From the NCBI GenBank assembly GCA_944376955.1, contig CALWEB010000007.1, forward strand, positions 1 through 8,826: a DNA stretch of 8,826 nt, in the 5' to 3' direction. The stretch comes from an uncultured Agathobaculum sp. (GTDB lineage: Bacteria; Bacillota; Clostridia; Oscillospirales; Butyricicoccaceae). The notes under the pieces are model-generated. The model searched no databases and had not been told where the DNA came from. It worked only from the letters and a program-made list of their open reading frames with translations. Each line of letters begins with the position of its first letter. The stretch's first letter is position 1. Shown here in pieces: positions 1 to 6,225 of the stretch. Both the position numbers and the translations under genes were made by a program.

Positions 1-481
1 GGTCACGCACCTGATCCTGCGTGTAGCTGGCATCCCAGCCGGGCAGGTTGATGTCGTCCCTGAGCGGGTCAAGCCCCTTCATCTGATCCCAGTACATGAC
101 CAGACTAGTCGAGCCGTCCGGCGCCTTCTTGTCCAGCTGGGTGCGCGTCCAGTCAAAGACCGGCATGAAATTATAGGTCACGCACTTGACGCCGTACTTC
201 GCACAGCGGCGGATGTTCTCGCAGTACACATCGATGTGGTGGTCACGCTTGTCCGTGCCCAGCTTGATATCCTCGGACACCGGGATGGACTCGACCACGT
301 CGAACACCAGTCCATGCGCCTCACACTGTGCCTTCATCTTCGCAAGGCTCTCTTCCGGCCATACCTCGCCGGGTTTTACGTCGTATACAGCCGAGACGAT
401 CGACCGCATCCCCGGAATCTGCGAAATATACTCCAGCGTCACCGGATCGGATTCGCCATACCAGCGAAACGATAACTTCAT
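1..481 (-). CDS. uxuA: Mannonate dehydratase UxuA, N-terminal part (gene continues past the left edge)
   Basis: UxuA dehydrates D-mannonate to 2-keto-3-deoxy-D-gluconate in the cytoplasm, the last specific step of the D-glucuronate/D-fructuronate branch of hexuronate catabolism. The 160 visible residues match the UxuA N-terminus from the first residue: MKLSFRWYGESDPVTLEYI, then IPGM and VSAVYDV (residues 22-35), GEVWPEE (38-44), SIPVSEDIKLG (65-75) and the family hallmark NFMPVFDWTRT (104-114). The ATG at 481 is supported by GGAGGA six bases upstream and by alignment with the family start. It is the last visible gene of the leftward gene set, 73 bp after the GH28-like gene. The C-terminal half, including most metal-binding residues, is outside the window. 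The identification comes from remembered family sequence, but the match is strong. Confidence 0.93.
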   Translation of the reverse strand, partial: MKLSFRWYGESDPVTLEYISQIPGMRSIVSAVYDVKPGEVWPEESLAKMKAQCEAHGLVFDVVESIPVSEDIKLGTDKRDHHIDVYCENIRRCAKYGVKCVTYNFMPVFDWTRTQLDKKAPDGSTSLVMYWDQMKGLDPLRDDINLPGWDASYTQDQVRD

Positions 482-487
482 TGATAT

Positions 488-517
488 TCCTCCTATAAAA
501 GTGGCTCATTCAAGCCA
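488..517 (-). promoter_or_regulatory. uxuA ribosome binding site with a small hairpin just upstream
   Basis: On the minus strand GGAGGA (488-493) lies six bases before the uxuA ATG, a near-perfect Shine-Dalgarno. Just upstream, TGGCT (502-506) and AGCCA (513-517) can form a 5-bp stem with a 6-base loop, followed on the mRNA by CTTTTA. The stem is too weak to call a terminator. The rest of the 73-bp gap shows no promoter, so uxuA is probably cotranscribed with the GH28-like gene. Confidence 0.45.
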
Positions 518-554
518 TTTGATGGGATTGCAAACCTGTCTGGATTGCTGCGGC

Positions 555-1910
555 TTACAGCACCACGTCTTGCAGTTCGGGACGCGCCGCCTTGCCGTCG
601 AACTGCTCAAGCGAAACATTCTTGCAGTCCTCGCAGCGCACGGCCTCACCGAATTCATCCATGCGGTCGCCCGCAAAGCGCACGCGGCAGTTGCGCAGCG
701 TCACATCGTCCGCGCGGCGCATATAGAAGCCCGCGGTCGGAATATGCTCGATGGTCTGGCGGATGCCCGGACGCAGGTCGTACAGGCCGCGCTCCCACTT
801 GCTCTTGGCGCGGATGGTAACCTGCACGTTGTCAAACAGCACATCCTCAATGTGATTGCCGTCGCGGCCGGAAAGCAGCACGCCGTTTTCGCTGTCACAG
901 GTGATATTGCGGAAGCGGATGCCGGAAATGTGGCCGGAAAGCGTGTTGTCATCGCGGTTGTGCGTGGTGATCGTGATCGGCTCGGCGCAGCCCCACCAGC
1001 AGTCTGCAAAGCGGCGCGTACCGATGATGATATTGGAGAACGACACGTTTTTCACATTGCCGCCGTCACGGATCTGGATGGAAAGGCCTCGGTTGGAGTC
1101 CGAGATCACGCAGTTATCCACCACCACGTTCTCAAAATCGCCTGTGCCTTCGGTGCCGATCTTGATGGCGGCCGAAGTCGAGGTCAGCGTGCAGTTTGCA
1201 ATCACGATATTGCGGCAGGGGCCATATTCCATATTGCCCGCCGAGGACTTCAGGCAGATGCAGTCATCCGCGCAAGTGATATGGCAGCCCAAAATGCGCA
1301 CGTTGGACGAGTGGTCGGGGTCGATGCCGTCCGAGTTGGCCACATCCAGATCGTTGAGGATGCGGATCTGCGAGATCAGCACATCGTCGCAGCCGGCCGG
1401 ATGCAGTGTCCAGAACGGCGCGTTGCGCAGAATGACGTCGGTAAACGAGATATGGTTGCAATGCTCGACGTAAATGAGCGTCGGGCGGGGATAGAAATCG
1501 CCCGTCACATAGTACTGGCTGACCCGTCCGACAAACGCATAGGCGTTGCCATCAATCGCGCCCGCACCCGAAATGGCAATATGGTCGGCATCCTTGGCAT
1601 AAATGAACGCATAGGACGGCTTGAGCGTGACCGGCGTGCCGACGCGATCAACGCCGTCGTCCTTCGCGCCGCCGTTCGGATGGAAATAGGTTTCCAGATC
1701 GCTGTGCGCCTTGAGTACGCTCCCGCGTTCGAGATGCAGATCCACGCCGGGCTTGAGGATGATCGAGCTGGAATAATAGGTGCGCCCGTTTTCCAGCACG
1801 ACACGGCCGCCGCCGGCTGCCGAGCAGGCATCAATCGCAGCCTGAATGGCTGCCGCATCATTGGTCACGCCATCGGCCTTCGCGCCGAAGTCTTTTACAT
1901 AGTATTGCAT
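555..1910 (-). CDS. GH28-family (polygalacturonase-like) beta-helix glycoside hydrolase, cytoplasmic
   Basis: A 451-residue protein of the pectin-lyase-fold GH28 type. The N-terminus YVKDFGAKADGVTNDAAAIQ (4-23) is the usual start of such proteins, and repeated short strands with NIxxxN-type turns (about 147-440) indicate a right-handed parallel beta-helix. NSDGID (192-197) matches the GH28 NTDG motif and ADDC (214-217) the catalytic DD; D194 and D215 are 21 residues apart, as in fungal polygalacturonases. The canonical GHG histidine aligns with S246 (TSAAIKIGTE, 245-254), and the RIK motif is replaced by SIQ (277-279). A WWGxxEP segment (305-311) follows. There is no signal peptide, so it should act on imported oligosaccharides. 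The ATG at 1910 follows GAGGG with a suitable gap. The exact substrate is unknown: galacturonan, rhamnogalacturonan or another uronate-linked oligosaccharide. Confidence 0.85.
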   Translation of the reverse strand: MQYYVKDFGAKADGVTNDAAAIQAAIDACSAAGGGRVVLENGRTYYSSSIILKPGVDLHLERGSVLKAHSDLETYFHPNGGAKDDGVDRVGTPVTLKPSYAFIYAKDADHIAISGAGAIDGNAYAFVGRVSQYYVTGDFYPRPTLIYVEHCNHISFTDVILRNAPFWTLHPAGCDDVLISQIRILNDLDVANSDGIDPDHSSNVRILGCHITCADDCICLKSSAGNMEYGPCRNIVIANCTLTSTSAAIKIGTEGTGDFENVVVDNCVISDSNRGLSIQIRDGGNVKNVSFSNIIIGTRRFADCWWGCAEPITITTHNRDDNTLSGHISGIRFRNITCDSENGVLLSGRDGNHIEDVLFDNVQVTIRAKSKWERGLYDLRPGIRQTIEHIPTAGFYMRRADDVTLRNCRVRFAGDRMDEFGEAVRCEDCKNVSLEQFDGKAARPELQDVVL

Positions 1911-1951
1911 GGTTTCCCTCTTTTCAAAGCATATTGGAAAGATCGGTTGGT

Positions 1952-1980
1952 ATCATACGGCAAAGCCGTTTCAGCCACAA
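1952..1980 (-). promoter_or_regulatory. Possible internal promoter for the GH28-like gene and uxuA
   Basis: On the minus strand TATGAT (1952-1957, 5 of 6 to consensus) lies 17 bases after TTGTGG (1975-1980, only TTG matching). It sits just past the hairpin that follows the second permease gene and about 40 bases before the GH28-like start codon. The -35 is weak and overlaps the T tract of the hairpin, so this is a candidate only. Confidence 0.3.
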
Positions 1981-2008
1981 AAGAAGCCGCCGCACATGCG
2001 GCGGCTTC
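1979..2008 (-). terminator. Hairpin terminator or attenuator between the second permease and the GH28-like gene
   Basis: GAAGCCGCCGC (1983-1993) and GCGGCGGCTTC (1998-2008) form a perfect, very GC-rich 11-bp stem with a 4-base loop. On the minus strand the stem is followed by TTTT (1979-1982), so it has the form of a Rho-independent terminator with a short T tract. It starts 16 bases after the permease stop codon. It may end most transporter transcripts and let a fraction read through into the GH28-like gene and uxuA. Confidence 0.75.
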
Positions 2009-2024
2009 CGATGGAGAGAGAACG

Positions 2025-2858
2025 TCAGCCTTCCTTGAGTCCGGATGTCATAACGCTTGCAATGATCTGCTTCTGGAACAGGGCAAACACAATCAGCATC
2101 GGGACCATCGAAATAACGGATGCGCACAGCAGCGTATTCCAGTCGATCGACAGCTCGCCGACCAGATTGGCGATGGCAAGCTGCATGGTGTACTTGGACT
2201 GGTCGCTGATAACCAGCATCGGCCAGACATAGTCGTTCCAACGCCACATAAACGAGAGGATCGTCAGCGTGGAGATGACCGGCTTTGCCAGCGGCACCAT
2301 CATGGTTGCAAAAATGCGCACCTCACCGGCGCCGTCAATACGGGCAGACTCCAGCAGGGAGTCCGGCACGCCCATAAAGTACTGGCGCATGAGGAAAATA
2401 CCCGTCGGTGTTGCAATCGGCGGAATGATAACGCCCCACAGGGTGTTATACAGGCCGAGTGCGCTGACTACGGTAAAGGTCGGGCGCATGATAACTTCCG
2501 TGGGGAGCATCATGGTCGTCAGCAGTGCCATGAAGATGAAGTCACGGCCCTTGAAGCGGTATTTCGCAAACGCAAAACCGGCCATGGTGTTGATCAGCAG
2601 CGTGATCAGCGTGGAAGCCACGGCAACGATCATGGAGTTGACGAAATAATGCAGGAAGTTATTCTGCTGCCAAGTAGTCAGATACGAAGAAAACGAGGGG
2701 TTTTTCGGAAACAGCGTGGGCGGGATGGAGAACAGTTCGTTGCCCGGCTTAAACGAGCAAAGCACGATCCACACCGCCGGGAACAGGAACAGCAGGGCAA
2801 CCACCCACATGATGACATTGCCCGCCACCATTCCTTTGGTCGTCTTTTTGGGTGTCAT
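2025..2858 (-). CDS. Carbohydrate ABC transporter permease, MalG type
   Basis: One of the two membrane subunits of a CUT1-type sugar importer. The 277-residue length is typical of the MalG/UgpE group. Hydrophobic segments are visible at about 12-34, 72-97, 107-130, 137-158, 193-215 and 244-262, giving about six membrane spans. The cytoplasmic EAA loop, which docks on the ATPase, is present as ESARIDGAGEVRIFATMMVP (170-189), with the conserved glycine at 176. The short C-terminus ending GLKEG is common in this group. The ATG at 2858 overlaps the stop codon of the upstream permease (ATGA), indicating translational coupling, and GGAGGG lies eight bases upstream. The transported sugar cannot be read from the sequence; neighbouring uronate genes suggest an oligo-uronide. 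Confidence 0.93.
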   Translation of the reverse strand: MTPKKTTKGMVAGNVIMWVVALLFLFPAVWIVLCSFKPGNELFSIPPTLFPKNPSFSSYLTTWQQNNFLHYFVNSMIVAVASTLITLLINTMAGFAFAKYRFKGRDFIFMALLTTMMLPTEVIMRPTFTVVSALGLYNTLWGVIIPPIATPTGIFLMRQYFMGVPDSLLESARIDGAGEVRIFATMMVPLAKPVISTLTILSFMWRWNDYVWPMLVISDQSKYTMQLAIANLVGELSIDWNTLLCASVISMVPMLIVFALFQKQIIASVMTSGLKEG

Positions 2859-3769
2859 TCGTTAGACCCTCCCTTCTGGAGTTTGAACTGGAGGATCGCA
2901 ATGATAACCAGAATGACAAACATGACCATCGACGCCGCGGACGCATAGCCGATATCCGAACGCTCGAAACCTGTCTTGTAGATATACTGGACAATGTTGG
3001 TCGTCGCATCGGCCGGACCGCCGCCCGTCAAGGACAGGATCATCGGGTATTCCTTGAAGGAGTTGATCATGCACAGCAGGATGACCATAAAGTTGGTCGG
3101 CTTGAGCAGCGGGAACGTAATGCGGCGGAACACCTGCCACGGCTTTGCGCCGTCCAGATAAGCCGCTTCGTAGTAGCTGGTCGGGATCGCTTCGATCGCG
3201 CCGACAAAGATGATCATAAAGTAGCCTGCCTTGCTCCAGATGGTTGCAATGACAAGCGTTACCATGGCGAGCGTGCTGTCGGTCAGCCACGGCAGGCCGC
3301 TGCCCTTGAGCAGCGACAGCAAGTAGTTGACAATACCGCTGTTTTCACCGAAGATCCAGCGCCAGATCAGACCGACGATAACGGTCGAGATCATGGTCGG
3401 CCAGAAAACCGAAATACGCATGAAATCGCGTCCACGGATCCAGACACGGGTCAGACCCATCGCAATGGCCAGCGCGGCGACGAAAACGGTCGGCACGGTC
3501 AGCAGGACATACAGGAATGTATGCCAAAGGATTTTATAAAAGGACGTATCGCTGAACAGCTTGGCATAATTTGCAAAGCCGATAAACTCCGGCGAACCGA
3601 AGCCGTTATATTCCGTCAGCGAATAGTAGAAGCCCAATACGGCGGGAATGATAAAGAACAGCACAAAAATTATGCAGTTTGGCAGGATAAACAGGTAACC
3701 GGTTCTGCGTTGCTCCGCGCCGAGTTTGGAGGCTTTTTTCATTTTAACGGTTTTTGTTGGCTCCAACAA
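2855..3769 (-). CDS. Carbohydrate ABC transporter permease, MalF type
   Basis: The partner membrane subunit of the CUT1 sugar importer, about 304 residues. After a basic N-terminus (KMKKASKLGAEQRR, 9-22) there are six likely membrane spans at about 26-50, 83-108, 119-140, 166-190, 225-247 and 275-296. The EAA loop is YEAAYLDGAKPWQVFRRITF (200-219), followed by PLLKP. LTGGGP (247-252) is also typical of this subunit. The start is uncertain. AGGTGA at 3773-3778 lies three bases from the TTG at 3769 and six bases from an in-frame TTG at 3766. The first ATG, at 3742, has no well-placed ribosome binding site, so a TTG start is favoured. It follows the binding-protein gene after an 87-bp gap containing a hairpin. 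Confidence 0.93.
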   Translation of the reverse strand: MLEPTKTVKMKKASKLGAEQRRTGYLFILPNCIIFVLFFIIPAVLGFYYSLTEYNGFGSPEFIGFANYAKLFSDTSFYKILWHTFLYVLLTVPTVFVAALAIAMGLTRVWIRGRDFMRISVFWPTMISTVIVGLIWRWIFGENSGIVNYLLSLLKGSGLPWLTDSTLAMVTLVIATIWSKAGYFMIIFVGAIEAIPTSYYEAAYLDGAKPWQVFRRITFPLLKPTNFMVILLCMINSFKEYPMILSLTGGGPADATTNIVQYIYKTGFERSDIGYASAASMVMFVILVIIAILQFKLQKGGSNE

Positions 3770-3797
3770 AATTCACCTGCTTTCATATGGAGAGGGC

Positions 3798-3828
3798 GGC
3801 TGCCGCAGAACAGTCTCTGACGGCAGCC
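3798..3828 (-). other. Intercistronic hairpin after the solute-binding-protein gene
   Basis: GGCTGCCG (3798-3805) pairs with CGGCAGCC (3821-3828), and CAGA (3806-3809) with TCTG (3816-3819), leaving a single bulged base at 3820 and a 6-base loop. No T tract follows on the minus strand, so it is not a standard terminator. Hairpins at this place in sugar-transport operons are known to protect the upstream mRNA and raise binding-protein levels over permease levels; that role here is inferred from position. Confidence 0.6.
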
Positions 3829-3856
3829 AACACATCATTTTGGTTTTGCAGATTGC

Positions 3857-5107
3857 TTAAGAAGCGAGCGGAATGCCCATTTCGTTGGAAACTTCCTGTG
3901 CGAACGAATCCATCGCTTCCTGTGCGGTCATATCGCCGTTCAGGGCAGCGCATACGTCATCGAGCAGCAGGTTGCCAACTACGTCTGCGTAGTCCCAAGC
4001 GTTATCGCCCGCGCCGGCATCGCCGGAAGCAGCCAGTTCCTGCTCAAAGATCTGGTACATTTCCGGATGTACCGAGTAATCCGGCGTTACGTTGTTCAGG
4101 CCGGACATGTAATTGCCCTTCTCGCAGTAGGTCTTGAAGTTGTCGTAATCATAGAACCACTTGAGGAACTCCTTGGCCTGCTCTTCCTTGCCGGAATCCT
4201 TGATGGCGCAGAAGAAGTTGCCGCCCAGACGGTTTGCACGCTGGGTGCCGATCGGCATGTAAGTAACGCCCCACTCAAAGTCGGTGATGTTCTCGGAGTA
4301 GTCCGAAATCTTCCAAGAACCCTGGATAGCCGTTGCCAGCTGGCCGGACTTGAACAGTGCGGACGGATCCTCGGTGCCGAGGAATACAGACTTGGGCATT
4401 ACGCCGTCGTCATGCAGCTTGATGAAGTACTCCAGTGCCTGAACCGACTCCGGAGAGTTGGCAACCACGGCAGTGCCGTCGTTGTTGACAACCGAAGCAC
4501 CGAACTGATACATCAGAACCTGATAACGGCGCTGGGTCTTATCAAACGCAAGGCCATACTGGCAGTTCGAGTTGGCAACAACCTTCTTGACGGCCTCGGT
4601 GAACTCGTCCCAAGTCCAGATATCGTCTTCGCTCTGCGGAACAGCAACGCCCGCCTCGTCAAACGCAGTTTTGTTGTAGATCATACCGGTAACGGTTACG
4701 TCGATCGGCAGTGCGATCAGTTCGCCGTTGTCGTTCTGGATCTTCTCATGCAGGGATTCCGGGAACTCGTCGATGGAGATGACGTCGGACAGGTCCATCA
4801 GCTGATCCTCATAAGCGCCGTAGATATCGGTACGGATCAGCGCCGGCGCGTCCTTGCCCTGGATCATGTTGGCCAGCTTGGTGTCACGGTCATCCTTCGG
4901 CACCTCAACGATTTCAACCGGGATGCCGGTCTCTTCGGTGTAGCGCTTGGCTGCATCGGCCATTGCGCCGCCTTCCGAAGTATCGTCAGAAATCAAAATC
5001 TTAAAGCCCTCGCTGTCGGAAGCGTTGCTATCGGAGGAACCACCGCACGCGGTCAGGCTTGCTGCCATCGCAGCTGCAAGAAGAGCAGCCAATAGTCTCT
5101 TTTTCAT
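3857..5107 (-). CDS. Extracellular sugar-binding lipoprotein of the ABC transporter (family 1 solute-binding protein)
   Basis: A 416-residue substrate-binding protein that captures the sugar outside the cell and delivers it to the permease pair. It begins with a lipoprotein signal peptide: MKKR, a hydrophobic stretch (5-16), then the lipobox LTAC with the lipidated cysteine at 21, followed by a Gly/Ser/Asp-rich linker (22-33). The mature part (FKILISDDTSEGG, 35-47, then YTEETGIPVEIVEVP) has the fold start typical of family 1 sugar-binding proteins, and lengths agree. The ATG at 5107 is chosen over an in-frame start at 5170: it begins the signal peptide exactly and has AAGGA seven bases upstream. 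It is the first gene of the operon, followed by the two permeases. The ligand is not predictable from sequence alone; an oligo-uronide is inferred from context. Confidence 0.94.
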   Translation of the reverse strand: MKKRLLAALLAAAMAASLTACGGSSDSNASDSEGFKILISDDTSEGGAMADAAKRYTEETGIPVEIVEVPKDDRDTKLANMIQGKDAPALIRTDIYGAYEDQLMDLSDVISIDEFPESLHEKIQNDNGELIALPIDVTVTGMIYNKTAFDEAGVAVPQSEDDIWTWDEFTEAVKKVVANSNCQYGLAFDKTQRRYQVLMYQFGASVVNNDGTAVVANSPESVQALEYFIKLHDDGVMPKSVFLGTEDPSALFKSGQLATAIQGSWKISDYSENITDFEWGVTYMPIGTQRANRLGGNFFCAIKDSGKEEQAKEFLKWFYDYDNFKTYCEKGNYMSGLNNVTPDYSVHPEMYQIFEQELAASGDAGAGDNAWDYADVVGNLLLDDVCAALNGDMTAQEAMDSFAQEVSNEMGIPLAS

Positions 5108-5168
5108 ACTATTTTCCTTCTCCTTTTCTCTTTTTACACTTTTCTTTTTAGATGCGTACAAAGTTGCC

Positions 5169-5180
5169 AAACGTGCTCAA
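5169..5180. repeat. Shared 12-mer AAACGTGCTCAA, copy 1 (leader of the transporter operon)
   Basis: AAACGTGCTCAA occurs here on the plus strand and again at 6273-6284. Both copies lie in the untranslated leader just downstream of a predicted promoter (the binding-protein operon and the ATPase gene), in opposite orientation relative to transcription. That placement suits a DNA-binding site better than an RNA element. No family is assigned. Confidence 0.45.
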
Positions 5181-5215
5181 GGTTCAGATGCTTTGCCGCG
5201 TTCTTCATACTTATA

Positions 5216-5244
5216 TTTTTACAGCTTGTATGTTAGTGTGTCAA
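5216..5244 (-). promoter_or_regulatory. Promoter of the binding protein-permease operon
   Basis: On the minus strand a consensus -35 TTGACA (5239-5244) is followed after 17 bases by TAAAAA (5216-5221, 4 of 6 to TATAAT) within an A/T-rich stretch. Transcription would start near 5209, giving a leader of about 100 bases that is very A-rich close to the ribosome binding site. The spacer holds the operator-like 12-mer at 5225-5236, so repressor binding there should block RNA polymerase. Confidence 0.65.
5225..5236 (-). promoter_or_regulatory. Operator-like 12-mer CTAACATACAAG, site 1
   Basis: CTAACATACAAG on the minus strand lies between the -35 and -10 elements of the transporter-operon promoter. 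An identical 12-mer sits at the ATPase promoter (6253-6264, plus strand), and a 10-of-12 variant lies upstream of the GntR gene (6151-6162). In all three cases it reads CTAACATAC in the direction of the gene it precedes. The likely binder is the FCD-type GntR regulator encoded between the sites; this is inference. Confidence 0.55.
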
Positions 5245-5249
5245 TACTC

Positions 5250-5299
5250 TTTGTGCAACTTTTATGTTTTGCATAAATTTACCGGAATAATTTGTGCAA
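5250..5299. repeat. Direct repeat TTTGTGCAA upstream of the transporter promoter
   Basis: TTTGTGCAA occurs at 5250-5258 and again at 5291-5299, 41 bp (about four helical turns) apart. Both copies are just upstream of the -35 element, between it and the regulator's terminator. The core TTGTGCAA is nearly palindromic. It could be a pair of activator sites; no regulator is identified. Confidence 0.35.
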
Positions 5300-5332
5300 A
5301 ATAAATGGCGTATCCGTTTGGATACGCCATTT
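5298..5332 (-). terminator. Rho-independent terminator of the GntR regulator gene
   Basis: AAATGGCGTATCC (5303-5315) and GGATACGCCATTT (5320-5332) form a perfect 13-bp stem with a 4-base loop. On the minus strand it is followed by ATTTTG. It begins 32 bases after the regulator's stop codon and separates that gene from the transporter operon promoter. A T run on the plus-strand side (5340-5345) is further from the stem, so the leftward direction is favoured. Confidence 0.85.
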
Positions 5333-5364
5333 GATCGCGTTTTTTGATTGATCTCGTGCTGTAA

Positions 5365-6048
5365 TTAAGCGGTAAAATATTCCTTATATTCCAGTTTAAT
5401 ACCCTCGTTGTTTTGCAGGTTGCCGTTGAGGTGCTGGTGCAACAAGGAGCGGAGCTCCTCTGCATTGTTGTTTTCCATGTACTGCACCAATTTGCAGTGA
5501 TCCTGATAGATTGAGCGGTGGGAATTCCCCTCCACCAAGTCCAGCATGCGGAACCGCAAATAGCTGGTGTTGACCGCCTGAATGATCTCCCACAGGTTCT
5601 CCCGGTGGCTGCCGGTATAAATAGTCTGATGAAAGGCATTATCCAGCTCGGTAAATTCCTCCGGGTCGATCGAATCACACAATAACAGCTGCTTTTGCTG
5701 CTCCAGACACTCCCACAGCTCGAGCAGCAATGCTTTGGGCTGCTGCTCGGCAATCTGGCACATCAGTGTGCTTTCCACGCACCAACGCAGATAAATAATA
5801 TCCCGGATATAATCGTAATCCAGCTTGGTCACAAACGTCCCCCGCTGCGGGTCGATCACGACCAAGCTTTCGGATTCCAACTTTTGCAGCACCGACCGCA
5901 CCGGTGAACGGGATACCCCGAACTTTTCCGCCAGACTATATTCACTTAGTTTTTCACCCGGTTGATAGTGAAAGGTGATAATATCATGCCGCACATCCTC
6001 ATAAATGCGGTCTTTTATGAATTCACGCCGTTTTGTGGTGGCTTCCAT
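5365..6048 (-). CDS. GntR-family transcriptional regulator, FadR subfamily with FCD ligand domain
   Basis: A 227-residue DNA-binding regulator. The N-terminal winged helix-turn-helix is clear: IYEDVRHDIITFHYQPGEKL (15-34), the helix-turn-helix YSLAEKFGVSRSPVRSVLQKLE (37-58), and the wing LVVIDPQRGTFV (62-73). The C-terminal all-helical FCD domain (about 80-215) keeps the metal/ligand pattern: D136 and H140 in LDNAFH, H184 in YQDHCKL, and H206 in LLHQHL. Family members of this type often sense hexuronates or other small acids (UxuR, ExuR, LldR). The ATG at 6048 is preferred over a TTG at 6072 because AGGGG lies about five bases upstream of it. The gene sits between the two gene sets that share an operator-like 12-mer and has its own promoter and terminator. 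The ligand is inferred from context only. Confidence 0.93.
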   Translation of the reverse strand: MEATTKRREFIKDRIYEDVRHDIITFHYQPGEKLSEYSLAEKFGVSRSPVRSVLQKLESESLVVIDPQRGTFVTKLDYDYIRDIIYLRWCVESTLMCQIAEQQPKALLLELWECLEQQKQLLLCDSIDPEEFTELDNAFHQTIYTGSHRENLWEIIQAVNTSYLRFRMLDLVEGNSHRSIYQDHCKLVQYMENNNAEELRSLLHQHLNGNLQNNEGIKLEYKEYFTA

Positions 6049-6080
6049 TGTATCCCCTGCCTTACCGTCCAAACCATCTA

Positions 6081-6109
6081 TGGTAAATTTGTCATCACAA
6101 ATATTACCA
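6081..6109. promoter_or_regulatory. Inverted repeat at the GntR-gene transcription start, possible autoregulatory operator
   Basis: TGGTAAATTTGT (6081-6092) and ACAAATATTACCA (6097-6109) are inverted copies separated by CATC, with one extra A in the right arm. The inner ATTTGT-CATC-ACAAAT (6087-6102) is a perfect palindrome of the TTGT-N4-ACAA type seen for FCD-type GntR regulators. It overlaps the predicted transcription start of the regulator gene. It differs from the CTAACATACAAG sites, so the binder is uncertain, and an mRNA hairpin is also possible. Confidence 0.45.
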
Positions 6110-6111
6110 CA

Positions 6112-6140
6112 ATGCTATCATAATGTGTCCTTTCTGTCAA
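6112..6140 (-). promoter_or_regulatory. Promoter of the GntR regulator gene
   Basis: On the minus strand TTGACA (6135-6140) is followed after exactly 17 bases by TAGCAT (6112-6117), preceded by TGA, an extended -10 TGn. Transcription would begin near 6105, inside the inverted repeat at 6081-6109, leaving a leader of about 57 bases before the ATG at 6048. Confidence 0.55.
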
Positions 6141-6150
6141 ATTGTAAATA

Positions 6151-6162
6151 CAAGTATGTTAG
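6151..6162 (-). promoter_or_regulatory. Operator-like site 2, variant CTAACATACTTG
   Basis: A 10-of-12 match to CTAACATACAAG, reading toward the GntR gene and located just upstream of its predicted -35. A weaker alternative -10, TACAAT (6141-6146), lies a few bases downstream, so the site may also sit in a second promoter's spacer, as site 1 does. Confidence 0.4.
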
Positions 6163-6182
6163 CTACAAACTTTAGATTGTAC

Positions 6183-6204
6183 AAAATCGACAAAAACCGA
6201 TTTT
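6183..6204. repeat. A/T-rich inverted repeat between the divergent promoters
   Basis: AAAATCG (6183-6189) and CGATTTT (6198-6204) form a 7-bp inverted repeat around an 8-base spacer, midway between the regulator and ATPase promoters. Its role is unknown; in such A/T-rich DNA it could be chance. Confidence 0.3.
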
Positions 6205-6225
6205 TCATTTTGTTCTTTTTTTCAG

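Noticed and set aside
1957..1969. Short hairpin ACGGC/GCCGT in the gap before the GH28-like gene
   Set aside because: A 5-bp stem with a 3-base loop and no T tract is too small to support a function.
186..2948. A 920-codon open frame on the plus strand
   Set aside because: It runs antisense through four convincing minus-strand genes (uxuA, the GH28-like gene and the permease pair). Its translation is rich in His, Arg, Ala and Asp with no recognisable domain, which is typical of a shadow frame in codon-biased DNA.
2852..5095. Plus-strand open frames of about 320-340 codons (2852-3820 and 4067-5095)
   Set aside because: They lie opposite the permease and binding-protein genes, have no good start signals or known domains, and look like shadows.
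5108..5170. A 21-residue N-terminal extension of the binding protein
   Set aside because: The extension is very Lys/Glu-rich and would precede a complete lipoprotein signal peptide; the ribosome binding site fits the ATG at 5107.
5160..5185. A catabolite-response (cre) site near TTGCCAAACGTGCTCA
   Set aside because: The bases do not fit the cre consensus without inserting a base, so I kept it only as an unassigned shared motif.
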